Part shown: positions 1 through 12,500 of the stretch, one piece after another | Position numbering within the stretch: position 1 is the first letter of the stretch | Layout of the letters: the number at the start of each line of letters is the position of its first letter | Assembly: GCF_000004195.4 (NCBI RefSeq) | Contig: NC_030680.2 | Location: 141,429,545-141,493,544, forward strand | Origin: Xenopus tropicalis | Taxonomy: Eukaryota; Chordata; Amphibia; Anura; Pipidae | Direction of reading: 5' to 3' | DNA length: 64,000 bases | Notes under the pieces: model-generated | What the model saw: the letters and a program-made list of their open reading frames with translations, nothing else | The model's database searches: none | What the model was told of the DNA's origin: nothing | Made by a program: the position numbers and the translations under genes

Positions 1-796
1 TGCAGATCACTGATCACTGTGGAAGGTCGCAACCCTGCTAGAAGCCCTTTATGATCTGGAGGCCAAATGATAGGATGAACTTGATTTTTCCCAGTATGTT
101 GGTGGCCAAATTGGGTAAAGGCGCATTCATTTGGTGCTAACAGACAAGAGGATCTTAACCCGATTTGGCCACCATCACACTGAGAAAATCAGAATGATTC
201 ACTTTTTGGCCTCCAGTGAAACAAGGTCTTTACCTGACCTCACCAAACAAGTGGATCTTATAGTGTATGCCTACCCTACAAACATGGTTACAAATGGAAG
301 TCTGGGTGAAACAAACTGATTTGATATAAGTTGACAAGAAACAACTTGATAGGTCTGCAAAAAAATGAGAATTGATTAGACCCAGGTGAAAAGCTAAGGG
401 TGCCCAAGGAGTTCCAGCCACCTCTCCCCCCACTATCACAAACCCTAATTGCCTGCTCTTTGCCATTTGCAGGGCTAGAGTTAGAGAAGGCAGCAGGGGT
501 ATATGTACAGGGCTCTACCCTTTGCAGCACCCTATGCATATGCCTCCATCGCTTACCCCTAGTTCTGGCCCTGATCATGATAAATGGGTTATAGCTTAAG
601 GACAGTTTCCCAGCACCCCTAGATGTAGCGCTCCGGTGCAAAGTGAGTGTGGGATTGGGCAAGTATCACTGAGCTGAGAGGGGGCACTGTTCCCTCTTGG
701 TTGTGATGTGCACCCACATTTTAAGGCCAAGGCATAACAAATTGCTCAGTAAATTTTTCAAGACAAGAGCCTTTAGTTCTTAGCTGTACCTGCCCT
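1..796. other. No gene recognised
   Basis: Ordinary AT-rich intergenic sequence. Short open frames on both strands show no known motif, no splice context and no relation to a protein family. No clear repeat ends seen. Confidence 0.4.
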
Positions 797-1779
797 TCTC
801 TCTGCACCCATGGTTTCTAACGGTGTGCTCTCTGCACCCATGGTTTCTAATGGTGCACTCTCTGTGCCCATGGTTTCTAACGGTGCACTCTCTGCACCCA
901 TGGTTTCTAACGGTGCACTCTCTGTGCCCATGGTTTCTAACGGTGCACTCTCTGCACCCATGGTTTCTAACGGTGCACTCTCTGCGCCCATGGTTTCTAA
1001 AGGTGCGCTCTCTGTGCCCATGGTTTCTAACGGTGCACTCTCTGCACCCATGGTTTCTAATGGTGCACTCTCTGTGCCCATGGTTTCTAACGGTGCACTC
1101 TCTGCACCCATGGTTTCTAACGGTGCACTCTCTGCGCCCATGGATTCTAACGGTGCTCTTTGCACCCACGGTTTCTAACGGTGCTCTCTGCGCCCATGGT
1201 TTCTAAAGGTGCGCTCTCTGCGCCCATGGTTTCTAATGGTGAGCTCTCTGCACCCATGGTTTCTAACGGTGCACTCTCTGCGCCCATGGTTTCTAATGGT
1301 GCTCTCTCTGTGCCCATGGATTCTAACGGTGCGCTCTCTGCACCCATGGTTTCTAATGGTGCACTCTCTGTGCCCATGGTTTCTAATGGTGCTCTCTCTG
1401 CGCCCATGGATTCTAACGGTGCTCTTTGCACCCACGGTTTCTAACGGTGCTCTCTGCGCCCATGGTTTCTAAAGGTGCGCTCTCTGCGCCCATGGTTTCT
1501 AACGGTGTGCTCTCTGCACCCATGGTTTCTAATGGTGCACTCTCTGTGCCCATGGTTTCTAACGGTGCACTCTCTGCACCCATGGTTTCTAACGGTGCAC
1601 TCTCTGCACCCATGGTTTCTAACGGTGCACTCTCTGCGCCCATGGATTCTAACGGTGCTCTTTGCACCCACGGTTTCTAACGGTGCTCTCTGTGCCCATG
1701 GTTTCTAAAGGTGCGCTCTCTGCGCCCATGGTTTCTAATGGTGCTCTCTCTGCGCCCATGGTTTCTAACGGTGTTCTCT
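797..1779. repeat. 30-bp minisatellite with higher-order structure
   Basis: About 32 tandem copies of a 30-base unit (core GGTTTCTAACGGTGCACTCT). The period is a multiple of three, so frames stay open on both strands, but there is no gene. A variant segment with GGATTCTAACGGTGCTCTTT followed by CACGG recurs near 1141, 1408 and 1645, marking amplification in larger blocks. Confidence 0.95.
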
Positions 1780-3221
1780 AAAGATCATGTAAGTGCATGT
1801 GGCTGAAAAGAATTGATTGGATGTTAAGGGGATGCAGGGGCTCTTTCTAGATGATACTGACATGATTTCAAATGATGCCTTTTGTCCTTATTAATGTTTT
1901 CCCTCTCATCCGATTGGTGTTTTATTTTGAAGGTTCTTGTCCCAGAGTGAATATTCTCTCTTTGTACAGATACATATACAAACAGGGCAGCCAACTTCAG
2001 CTTCAACAGAACATCAGCATCTGTTCATCACCACTAGACACTGAGAAAGATTCGACCAAGGCAGGCAAAATGGCAACTCCCGCTTACCCCACCGAATAAG
2101 CATCGCCTGGGCACAAACTCCAACGTCTCTGCTTCATTCATTTCCCTTTATAATGCAATATGTACGCATGTAATGCTTGCTGCCTCGGCACTTCCGAAGG
2201 CTCGGCATATTTTCTAGACAGCATGCGAGTTATTTAAAATACATTGACCTTCTTTTTTGTAAGGCTCCCTGACCCGAGTCATTAATATGCATTAGCTAAG
2301 GCTTTGTTTAGGGAACAGATAAAACATGGCTTCAGACAGCAGAGCTAATAGCAAACAGAGCGACAAAAAGTGCAGAGAAAGTGTTTGCAGGCATTGAATT
2401 AACTGCTACGTCCCCTTCATTTCCTTATTTTTTCCTATACCGGCCCTTTAAGCTGCAGCCAGACACGGATATCCATGGATTGTTAATGTTTCCAGAGGGT
2501 TATGCACAAACATGGGCAAAGTTTGCCCTAATGTTTTAACCCAAACCAGCCAATCAGTATTTGTTTTTATAAATCTAACTGAACTTGACCAGTCTGGTTA
2601 CTGGGATTACTGGTCGGGGGGGGAAATATTGCATAGGTTTATTATGCATAACCCCATAAAAACACAGACTCAATCATGCCTGTAATTAATGGACGGAACA
2701 GAGATGTACTGGGTTTTCTGTATATTTCTCAGTTCACTATTATATTCTTTGTACTATCGTTATCACACATTTTTTATTACGGTGCTTTAACATGTAAATT
2801 ACATAAACTACTGCTGAAATGACACAGTTGTGCCCAAAGGATCCCCTGATCTGTCAGCCCCCCATCTCAGCCACTGTGGGGGGGGGGGGGGGGGGTACAA
2901 GCTGCAAAATAAGGTGTTGTGCCTAACTCAGGACAATAGGGAGGTATGGGCTAAAGGGGTAATATGTCCCAGGGTATTGCAGTTGATCTAGAATGGGTAG
3001 GAAGATAGCTGAGAAGAGCTGGTATTATTATTGAGACTGTGCAGCAATGTCATTTTCCAAGGACTTTATAGAAGAGGTTTCTTTGTTGTTTGATATCACA
3101 ACATGGTCCCCATAGTAGTAGAATGCAGAATCTACTGATATAAAGAGGCTTCTGAACCACAATTTGTTAAAAAGCCCCACGCAACACAGAAACCCCTAAT
3201 ATCCCTTTCCCTGTAATCTGT
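1780..3221. other. Single-copy-looking intergenic DNA
   Basis: No exon, RNA gene or inverted-repeat element recognised. Holds a run of 18 G at 2878-2895, a likely site of length variation and sequencing difficulty, and a shorter G run near 2618. Confidence 0.4.
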
Positions 3222-3703
3222 TCCTTTAAAAAGTAGGAATAAATCCCATTTTTATATGCTGAAATCCAGCTGCAAAACAGCTCTTCTCTTTCTGCATCAT
3301 TTGAAATGCAGGCAGGGGAGGAGGGACTAAAACATTGATGTTACAAATTGTAACAACTTTTCCACAGCTTACAGACAGCATGCAGGAACTACATAACCCA
3401 CAATGCATTGCACTGGGATGTTCCTTATTGACATCACGTGTGCAGCAGGGAATTGTGGGATTGGGAGGAGGCAGGCTGAGGACAGGCGACTACTGTTACA
3501 TTTTATTTGAGTCACAAAGTAGTCAGCCAGATCAGCAGGGGAACAGGGGGCGGGGCTTAGGGAACTGTTCCAAACCAGATTATTACATTAAACATCGTAA
3601 AAAAAAAAAGGCTGCATATTTTTTAATTGATGTTTATTGCAAAGTTGCTCGAAATTATTTTTGCTTTTGAAAAAGTTGTGTTTGGGTGGAGTTCCCCTTT
3701 AAT
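3222..3703. mobile_element. Short inverted-repeat (MITE-type) element, probable
   Basis: The right end reads TGGAGTTCCCCTTTAA and the left end begins with a related TTTAAA segment. Inside are complementary segments ACCCACAATGCATTG and GAATTGTGGGATT. This end type recurs in Xenopus short elements that target TTAA; boundaries are approximate. Confidence 0.45.
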
Positions 3704-4537
3704 GAATATTAGGAATGCTAGTTTAAACTTTATAAGTACATAATAAAGCCACGTTAGTAAAAGGCCAGCCCTTCATGGATATGCACTAAGGCACTAGTAA
3801 GGGTATTATGTTTCTTACAGATATATTAGCTGCTTAATGTTGTGCTTATGTTTTCCTCTGGCAAAACAGAGATCTCTGTTTCGTTAACAAACACTGTCGC
3901 TAATTAGATCTTGTTTAGTGTCCCTCAGGGTCCGGAGAACATGGAGCGATAGTCTGTCCTACAAAATAGCCTTATTTACAAATTAGGGATTCCTTGTTTT
4001 GCTGCTGCGCAACTTTTTGCCGCAATTTCGGAAAAACTTGCGGATGTTGAACACAGAATGTTGCCGCGAATCCACGCATGGCGAAACTGCACTGCAGTTA
4101 TAACACTGGAAAAACACGTGTGATTGGTTCATACAGGTCATACACTGAGGCAAGCCTGGCACGTGTTACTGCATAGCCCTCAATATGAGTAAAATGTTTT
4201 CTACAATTATATTTTATTATAACAATATTCTTCCGAGCAGAAAAAAATCCCAATTCTTCTAATAAACCCCAAGCCCTTTCTGTATAACATTTTCCAGATA
4301 ACAGATCCCGCGTGTATGAAGCCGGTCATGTTCCTGAAGCATCAGGGGTCCCACAAATGCATTTTACAAAGGGCTAAAAAACCTTTTATCAATTATTATA
4401 GAGGCCCCTCGCTCGGAATGAACACTGCTTTGACAAAGGAATAATAATATAACGAAACCAGTTCTCAATTATTTGACATTCAACGTTGAATTAAAGGGGA
4501 GACATATACCCTACGTAAAATTGGGATGTATCCGAAC
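3704..4537. other. No gene recognised
   Basis: AT-rich intergenic sequence without recognisable exon or complete repeat. A TTAAAGGGG motif near 4492 may be the end of a worn short element. Confidence 0.35.
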
Positions 4538-4791
4538 ATCTTTAGTAGGGATGCACCAAACCCACTTTTTTGGTTTAGACCAAACCCCCCGACGGATTCT
4601 GCCCAATCCCGAACCGAATCCTAATCCAAATCCTAATAAGCATATGATAATTAGAATTGGAAGGGGTTAAATATTGGAACATGCTGCAAAAATTAGGATC
4701 CGGATTTGGTTCAGCCGAAACCAAATCCTTAAAAAAAAGCCTGGAATCCCCAACTGAATCGGTTCAAATTCGGTGCATCCCTAATCTTTAG
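4538..4791. mobile_element. hAT-type short element with 8-bp target duplication
   Basis: Terminal inverted repeats TAGGGATGCACC (from 4546) and GGTGCATCCCTA (to 4783) are flanked by the exact 8-bp duplication ATCTTTAG. The interior is a loose palindrome of GAATCC/GGATTC words. No transposase. Same family as the copies near 9.6, 22.4, 37.4 and 59.1 kb. Confidence 0.88.
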
Positions 4792-5444
4792 TGCATAGAC
4801 CCCAACAGTGCAATCATGTTACTTCAGAGTGAATTTCTGACTGCAAACGCCATAATTTATTTTTACCCATAACGCAGAATTCCGCCAACATGGCGCTCGC
4901 CAGGCGTAGTTGCAGCTGATGCAGTTGTGGACGCCAGAGGCGTAACAATAGAGAAAGCTGCCCCTGCAAGGGGGGCCCAGAGCAGATGGCTGCTTCTGCT
5001 ATTGTTGCATATAAGCCCTCGCTCCCCACTGGCACTCAGGAAGGAAAGTGGGCGAGGAGCAGGGATTTATACACAGGTGGGCGTGGGGACATGTGGAAAT
5101 GGGGATGGGTAGGGTTTGCTACTCTGTGCCAACCCCTCAGATGACCATTTCCAGGGATTCCTGGCACAGAACAGTACTCTACTATGGACAGCGCTTATAA
5201 AATGTCCACAGTTTCGCTTGTTAAAGCTGTATATAGGTCCAGTGCCACCCTACGTACCAGACCTAAATGCACCCCCTAGTTGGTGGAAGGGATGTCATTG
5301 CGGCCACGTACCTCCTCACCCCCACCCAGCTCTGCCGCCGGATTTCCACAGAAATGTTTTCATTTTTTTGTAAAAAAAAAAAAAAGAAAATCTATTATTT
5401 ATGCACTCCCCCCAAAAGATGCCACTCAAGCCCCTCAAATGCCG

Positions 5445-5445
<1 letters not shown>
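4792..5445. other. No gene recognised
   Basis: Intergenic sequence with short frames on both strands that lack family motifs. Possibly repeat-derived around 5120-5350, but no ends are visible. Confidence 0.3.
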
Positions 5446-5483
<38 letters not shown>

Positions 5484-5627
5484 TACAGACGATCCAACAT
5501 GCGGTGCACACAGTCCATGTGGAAAAGTATGGGTGCATAATAAACTCAACTCACAGAGAGTCCTTCCGTGTTGTAATATATCTTCCAACCGAGTCGCACT
5601 CAGTTTGTGTTGGAAGATATATATATA

Positions 5628-5695
<68 letters not shown>
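5446..5695. repeat. Two (TA)n microsatellites and the segment between them
   Basis: (TA)n at about 5446-5480 and 5617-5695. The sequence between contains the inverted pair ATATATCTTCCAAC / TTGGAAGATATAT, so the block may be one element whose ends have expanded. Tyr-Ile repeat frames are artefacts of TA runs. Confidence 0.85.
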
Positions 5696-5698
<3 letters not shown>

Positions 5699-6400
5699 CC
5701 TGTGGCTCATACTTTAGACAATTGTGCTGAGAAACTCCAGGTAGATGTAGTTTCTGGCTTGAGGGTGACATCTGTGCCCAAAGCTTTTATGCATCTGCAC
5801 TGGGCCTTTTGACGAAGCTCATTATGGAAGCCCTGCAACCACCGACTGGATCAGATATGGTTGGAGCTCCAAGGTTCTACTGGGTCAATAATCACAGCAG
5901 CGCCCAATACGGCACAGGAGGATGGCAGTGGCGCGGAGACCAACTATAAAAAGTGCAAGGAAGGCATAATGATGCAAGTACCTTTAATGAATAGGGCCCA
6001 CAACCACAATACAGTTAGCCAATGACCCCTGAAACCTAACTGCAGCTCTTTAACATGTTGCAATACAAACACGTTACAAATACCTCATACATTATTACCT
6101 ACATAAAATGGAAAATAAACCATGTTACTCGGAGAATGCCAATTCCCTACGGTGCTGAAAATAATCATTCGCTTCTCAACTCTTAGGATGCAATATCATT
6201 TTGTAGCTATTATCCAGCATTACCCAATAATGCACCTGTAAAAACGAATGCGGAAGCAGCATTAGGCAAATGTGTGCTCTGTTGTTGCGTTGTGATTGGA
6301 ATAATGCCACGGCGGTAATCCTATTTTGTCTCAGGGAAAGACAACAGCTACGACGCACGTCTCAGCGTTTCTCTGAATGAAAAGCGACGCTTCTCTCCTT
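5696..6400. other. 3' flank and presumed 3' UTR of MT-Ox
   Basis: Downstream of the MT-Ox stop. No further exon recognised on either strand. Confidence 0.4.
5983..5988 (-). terminator. MT-Ox: Possible MT-Ox polyadenylation signal (ATTAAA)
   Basis: ATTAAA on the minus strand about 415 bases after the stop codon. No AATAAA was seen between it and the stop. Position fits a short 3' UTR, but this hexamer is common by chance. Confidence 0.25.
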
Positions 6401-6596
6401 CTACCAAAGGCTCTGGCCTCCTTCAATGACTAAATTGTGGCCTGTCATATAGTCGGAGGCTTCCGACGCCAAGAAGACAACGCCAGCCTGTAGGTCTGTT
6501 ACTTGAGCCAATCTTCCGGCAGGGATATCGTTCAACCAGCGCTGAACAAGTGGTTTTAAGGCATCGGAATGGATGAGCGGCGTGTCAACGATGCCC
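6401..6596 (-). CDS. MT-Ox: MT-Ox last coding exon 9 (residues 443-507 and stop)
   Basis: Acceptor ttatttcag|GGGCAT. Encodes PGIVDTPL, the loop following the SDR substrate pocket, then [20 protein letters not shown] (residues start about 461) and the standard SDR C-terminus [19 protein letters not shown] stop is at 6403-6401. A final xGGxxx end is typical for this family. Confidence 0.95.
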
Positions 6597-9500
6597 CTGA
6601 AATAAGAACAAGACATGTGAATGACTTGCCAGTTATAGGAAGAAGAAGAAATGCACATTAGGGCAAAGCTGCCAGCAAAATATATTAATTGACTCTGGAT
6701 ACGTCCCCAAAACAAAGGGAAACTAAAGTTCAACAAAGAATTATGCCACAAATGCTGCACATTGGGTTCTCTACCAGCCCATGGTCCCCACAGCACTTTA
6801 TAGGATCTGTGCCTTCAACAATGGCCGCAGTAGCCCCCCATCTTCCTTTCTGCTGATTCCCAGTCACTTCCCTGAGCTTAGGGACCCAATCACAATATAC
6901 TGTATATAAACAATATGAAATTCACCATACAATTTAGAATAAACATCACTTGGAAGCTGAGAAACCACTGAAGCCTACATCTGCAGTGATTAATAGTATT
7001 TCCTGCAGAACAAATGTGACCCCAATTTCTGCTAATGTTTTGATGATTTCCCACGACCCCTAAGCTTAGCTTCTCAATGGCCGCCCATTGAGCATGTGCA
7101 GTGCCGCTGACACACAAAAGATGGCCTAACAAGATCCAAGATGGGGTGCTGCTACGGACATTCATTTCCCCTCTTTTTTTTTTTGGCATGTACCCCTGAC
7201 GAAGGACCCCAGTTGTTTCTTAAGAAGTGCGCTGTTGATTGTATCCATTGATAACTAGTATAGAGGCATCCAGGTAGTCTTTTACAGTAAACACCCTTGC
7301 TTATTTTGATTTTTTTTTTTGGTGTGCCATCCTAAAATCTGTGTCTTATGTGGACAATTCTATTATCAGGTTGCTGAACTTCTATGATGGAACTTATATA
7401 AAATGCAGAATTTCTATCCACTTTTGTTTTAGGCTCTCTCTTTAACATGAGCAGTTTGAAACAAACAATTCAGATTTATGAAAGACCCCAGATTCCCAGA
7501 AGTTGTTTTTTATTTAGAGCGGGCACCACGGCTGGAACTAGGGGTAGATATAAGAGAACAGTTAGGGGCCACAAGGCACAAACCTTTTCTTTCTGCTCCC
7601 CTCAACCTCGTCACTCCTGCCTCATCCTGGTCGTCGACACGCAGGGTTGAACTGGGGTGTACAAGGCCTTAGGGGAGCTGCTACCCCAGAGACCCCCTAA
7701 GGGGACCACCCATTCACCCACCACTAGCCTCTTCCCCCTTCATGTGCATACTTTATACTTCGCCACAGTCTGGGGAGGAAGGGCAGCGGGGAAGAGTAGG
7801 TGGGGATCATATATGGGTTAGTGGGGCCCATGGGGTTTTTTCCCAGTGTTCCGCTGACCCAGTCCGACCATGTCAATACACATAAGCATACGTGTGGCGG
7901 GGGGTGAGGTGGCCAGTGGGGTTGCCTAGGGTATCTAGTTGGCTTGGAGACTGCTGCGTTACTGTGGGGTATTGGGACAGCCTTGCAGATTGCTCGAGCT
8001 CATTTCTCAGATAAAACAATTCTATACACATAGTACATTGCAAGTGCTTTTCCCAAGTCGCTCCGAGAGCCAAACTGCGTGTTTTCTGGATCCATTTTCC
8101 CAGCTATTGAAACCCATAAGAGGCTGTTAACCCTCTTGATCTATCAATCTCCCGGACACATCAGTGCGCAACAGGTATATTACACCCAGCATGCTGTGAA
8201 GCGGCAAATCTTTAGCGAGCTGGGCCCGTTCCTTTCGCAGCCGCTCTATTACATATCATACTTAGAGAGATACAGTTGGCCAGATACAGTGTATTATCCA
8301 GTAAGTACCTTAGGGCTACCTGGCCAAGGACACACTGTCTAATCAACTCTGCCACTGTCATTTGCAAAGGGGAACGGTAACCCGTTAGTCACCCAATCCC
8401 GCCATTTAAAGAAACCATTATCCCATTAAAAAAAACCTACAAACAGCATTTCCACCCCCCCTGGGATTAATGAGAACAGGCCGCAATAAACCGTTTCCGT
8501 TTCGGCCCGGCTTTTTTCTGAATTTAACTGACACTGATTGGGCGATATCCTTCCTCAGCCGACGTATTTATGCGTTCCGCAATATATAATTTCTTTCGCC
8601 CGAGAACAAATATATTTACATAACTCTCCCTAACAGGAATTGCATTTAACTTCTCAGGGATGACAGTAACTAAAATCCGAACTGGCAATTCTAGTTCATT
8701 AGTGTGGCAGGAATGAAATCCAAATGTTAATAAAAATTCCAACATGCTGATAAATTAGCGCTTCTAAGGAACGTGTGACACCTTGGTTAACATATTCAAC
8801 CTCAATTATATTTGCCTTCAGCACCCTGTTATCTGGAACCTTTGCTGGCAATCAGAGGTGCTGTTTTCAACGGCCAATTTTCTAGATAATGTAGCTTATC
8901 AACACAGTGGGTAAACTTGCCAATGAAATCAGGCAGCGCCGAGCCACGCAAGCTAATTGCATGCCTTTTTTATGCATATTTACTTTCTGTCATTTCAAAG
9001 AAATCAGTGGCCCATTGAGCCACCCAGTTAGCCGGGAGAACTGACGCTTGCAAATTAAAATTAGCAAACAAACTAGTGATAAATATGAAATGAGCAAGTA
9101 TGAAAAAAAATGTCCCCCCCCTTTCTCCCCGCCACCCCGGGAACATCATCTTAATTCTAATTTAAACGATCACGGCTCCTGTGGATTGGAGAAGCGGCGG
9201 AGCTGAGAGACAAGGCAGGCGTTGGCGGCGGGGGGGGGTTCTTTGTTTTGTGTACCGCGCCGCTGACCGGTGACTAAATTCACCTTATAAATACCAGGCA
9301 ATTTATAGATAGGCTCGTTTGCTTTCAGCAAAGGTTATTGCAAGAGCATTCGCTCAATCTCGCTGATTTAAAATACAATTCAATTATGAAAGTACATGAC
9401 ATTTGTACAAATGTGTTCGTTACGCACTCTCTATATAGGTCACATTCAGGATGCTCTATAACCCTTTGATGGCCAGAAAGGAGTGCAGGTGTAACATTAA

Positions 9501-12500
9501 AACTGCCCCCCCCCCCCTTGCTTTCTCCACTGGGGTATCTGTGTAATGCGCATTTCACTTAAGGTGTATTAAATCCACTATTTTGAGATTCGGCTGAACC
9601 CCGAATCCTTTCTGAAAGATTTGGTTGGATACCGAACCGAATCCTAATTTGCAAATTAAGACAGGCAAGGGTTAAAGAGAACTCCTGTGTTTATATAACA
9701 AACAGTCACATGATTTTAAGAATTTGGTTTGGCCAGAGGCATGGATTCGGTGAATCCAAATACTGCTGAAAAAGGCCGAATCTTGGGTAAATCCCGAACC
9801 AAATCCTGGATTTTGTGCCTCCCTAGTTTTACAACAGAGATGTGTTGAGCACTTGTGTTGGCTTCTCCTGGTGTTAGTAAAGTATTCATGAATATGGCCA
9901 CACATGGCACCACACCACCACCATAATCAACCTGGGCCAATGACTGCAGCATAATGGAGGCCAAGGACTGAATCTATGGCACAATAAAGATTTTGAAGCA
10001 TACCAATCGATATCCGATTAAGCCCAGATAAGTTATCAAGATTGGAGGCCAATGTTTGTGTTTATACATGACGGACAATTATCTGCAGATATGGAATGTG
10101 TTATCCGGAAACATGTTATCCACAAAGTTCTGAATTATGGGAATAATTCAAGTTAAAAAATATTTCCCTTGTCTCTGTAATAAATAAGTACCTGTACTTG
10201 ATCCCAACTAAGATATAATTACCCCTTATTGGGGGCAGAACAGTCCTATTGGGTTTATTTAATGGTTAAATGATTCCCTTTTCTCTGTAATAATAAAACA
10301 GTACCTGTACTTGATCCCAACTAAGATATAATTACCCCTTATTGGGGGCAGAACAGCCCTATTGGGTTTATTTAATGGTTAAATGATTCCCTTTTCTCTG
10401 TAATAATAAAACAGTACCTGTACTTGATCCCAACTAAGATATAATTACCCCTTATTGGGGCAGAACAGCCCTATTGGGTTTATTTAATGGTTAAATGATT
10501 CCCTTTTCTCTGTAATAATAAAACAGTACCTGTACTTGATCCCAACTAAGATATAATTACCCCTTATTGGGGCAGAACAGCCCTATTGGGTTTATTTAAT
10601 GGTTAAATGATTCCCTTTTCTCTGTAATAATAAAACAGTACCTGTACTTGATCCCAACTAAGATATAATTACCCCTTATTGGGGGCAGAACAATCCTATT
10701 GGGTTTATTTAATGGTTAAATGATTCCCTTTTCTCTGTAATAATAAAACAGTACCTGTACTTGATCCCAACTAAGATATAATTACCCCTTATTGGGGCAG
10801 AACAGCCCTATTGGGTTTATTTAATGGTTAAATGATTCCCTTTTCTCTGTAATAATAAAACAGTACCTGTACTTGATCCCAACTAAGATATAATTACCCC
10901 TTATTGGGGGCAGAACAGCCCTATTGGGTTTATTTCATGTTTAAATGATTTTTTTTAGTAGACTTAAGGTATGGAAATACGAATTATGTAAAGTCCCCAT
11001 ATCTGGAAACCCCCAGGTTCCATACCTGTACTGGCCCAGACTGATTGTGTCAACACAAATTCACTGCAAAATTCTGTTTCACAATCAGTGAATTAATATT
11101 TTGCCCCAATAATTTTTGCAATTTCTTAAATCCTTGTCGAACACATATGTTATATAGATGTTGGGGTTCTATATGACGTCTGCCAGGCAGAATGAGAAGG
11201 AAACTTTCGGAACAGACAACTGTATAAAAAAACAATCAAGCTTTTTCTTGAAACTTTGGAAATGTGCCACTCTGCATGTTCCCGAGGAAGATTCATTTGA
11301 ATTATGTCCAACATACCTCAAGCGAGTGCCAATGCACTAATGCGATAGCGTATTGACTGTGTCTTGCTAACAACCTATTAGCGATTTCTGCTCCATGCCA
11401 ACATTTCATTAAAGATTGCTTTTCCCTCGAACAAATAGCAGCCATACATTTAAACCGGGGTAATTTTTATAGAGAAGTCTGCACTAAGCTATTAACATCA
11501 GCCACTTCCAACTGACACCCCACTGCTATTGAACTACACTTCCCATTATCCTCTGATGATTGGCCGCCATTTGGATCTGTTCTACACAAAACAGTTGATA
11601 TTTTTCATGTTAGCATACAACCTGTGCCTGTTAAACCTCGCTGCAGATTGATTGGATTACCCAGAGGAGTAAAAGGTTTGGGTAGAAATAGAACTGAAAA
11701 ATGTATCCCTGGAACTCCCCTATGACTTCCTATATACTTAGGTTCTACAATAGGGAGTACATTAGGATATATATGTACAGGGCCTGACTGGCCCAAAAGG
11801 ATACATTGAAAAAACCCCATGGGCCCCAGTCCCGCTAAGCCGCACTGCTTCTGTGTTGGGCCTAGGGTTGCCACCTGTCCAGATTTGACCGACTGAAAAG
11901 CGGGCTTTCTGGGTCAAAACTACCTGCCCGATTTTTCCAATTTTGGGCCAATCACCGCAAAGTTTGGTGCAGTGATTGACCAATCGTCATGTTATGGCCC
12001 TGCCCCCGTAATGGTATGGCCCACCCCATTATGTCTCCCCCCCCTTCCTTCCCAGGCAGGAGAGGTGGCAACCCTTGTTGGGCCTCTGCTGATCACCAGC
12101 TGCTGTTTTGGGCCCAGCCAATCATCAACTGCTGTGATGGGCCCTGCCGACTGTTGTCCCCTGCTGGGCCCCATTGACAGACTGCCTGTCTGCCTGCCAC
12201 CATACTGGGCACCCTCTGATCCACAACCATTACGGGCCTCAATGCTTGACCAACTCATGGAAGTTTGTTGCATTCTTCTTAAACAAATTAATGCTTTCAA
12301 TCTAATATTCAGTTAATGCATTTTGCTGTTATGTCTAGGGTTAATGTGCTCATTTTCCATATCCTGATCTGAATGGTATGTTGGGGTTAATGAAGCAGTC
12401 TTCCATTTCTGCAGCAATCTGACTGGCATGTCTGGGTTCAACATGATTATTATTCATTTTGGGGTGAGGTTCTTTAATGAGCCCCAGGTACCCCAGTTCA

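Noticed and set aside
773..1708. Repetitive frames on both strands
   Set aside because: 30-bp minisatellite.
797..1779. Regular short repeats that might suggest a CRISPR array
   Set aside because: Units are head-to-tail without unique spacers and the DNA is animal nuclear sequence.
5267..5812. Frames with long Tyr-Ile runs
   Set aside because: Translation of TA dinucleotide repeats.
6597..6796. Extension of the last MT-Ox exon upstream to an in-frame ATG
   Set aside because: Residues before PGIVDTPL show no SDR similarity and an ideal acceptor (ttatttcag) lies at the point where similarity starts.
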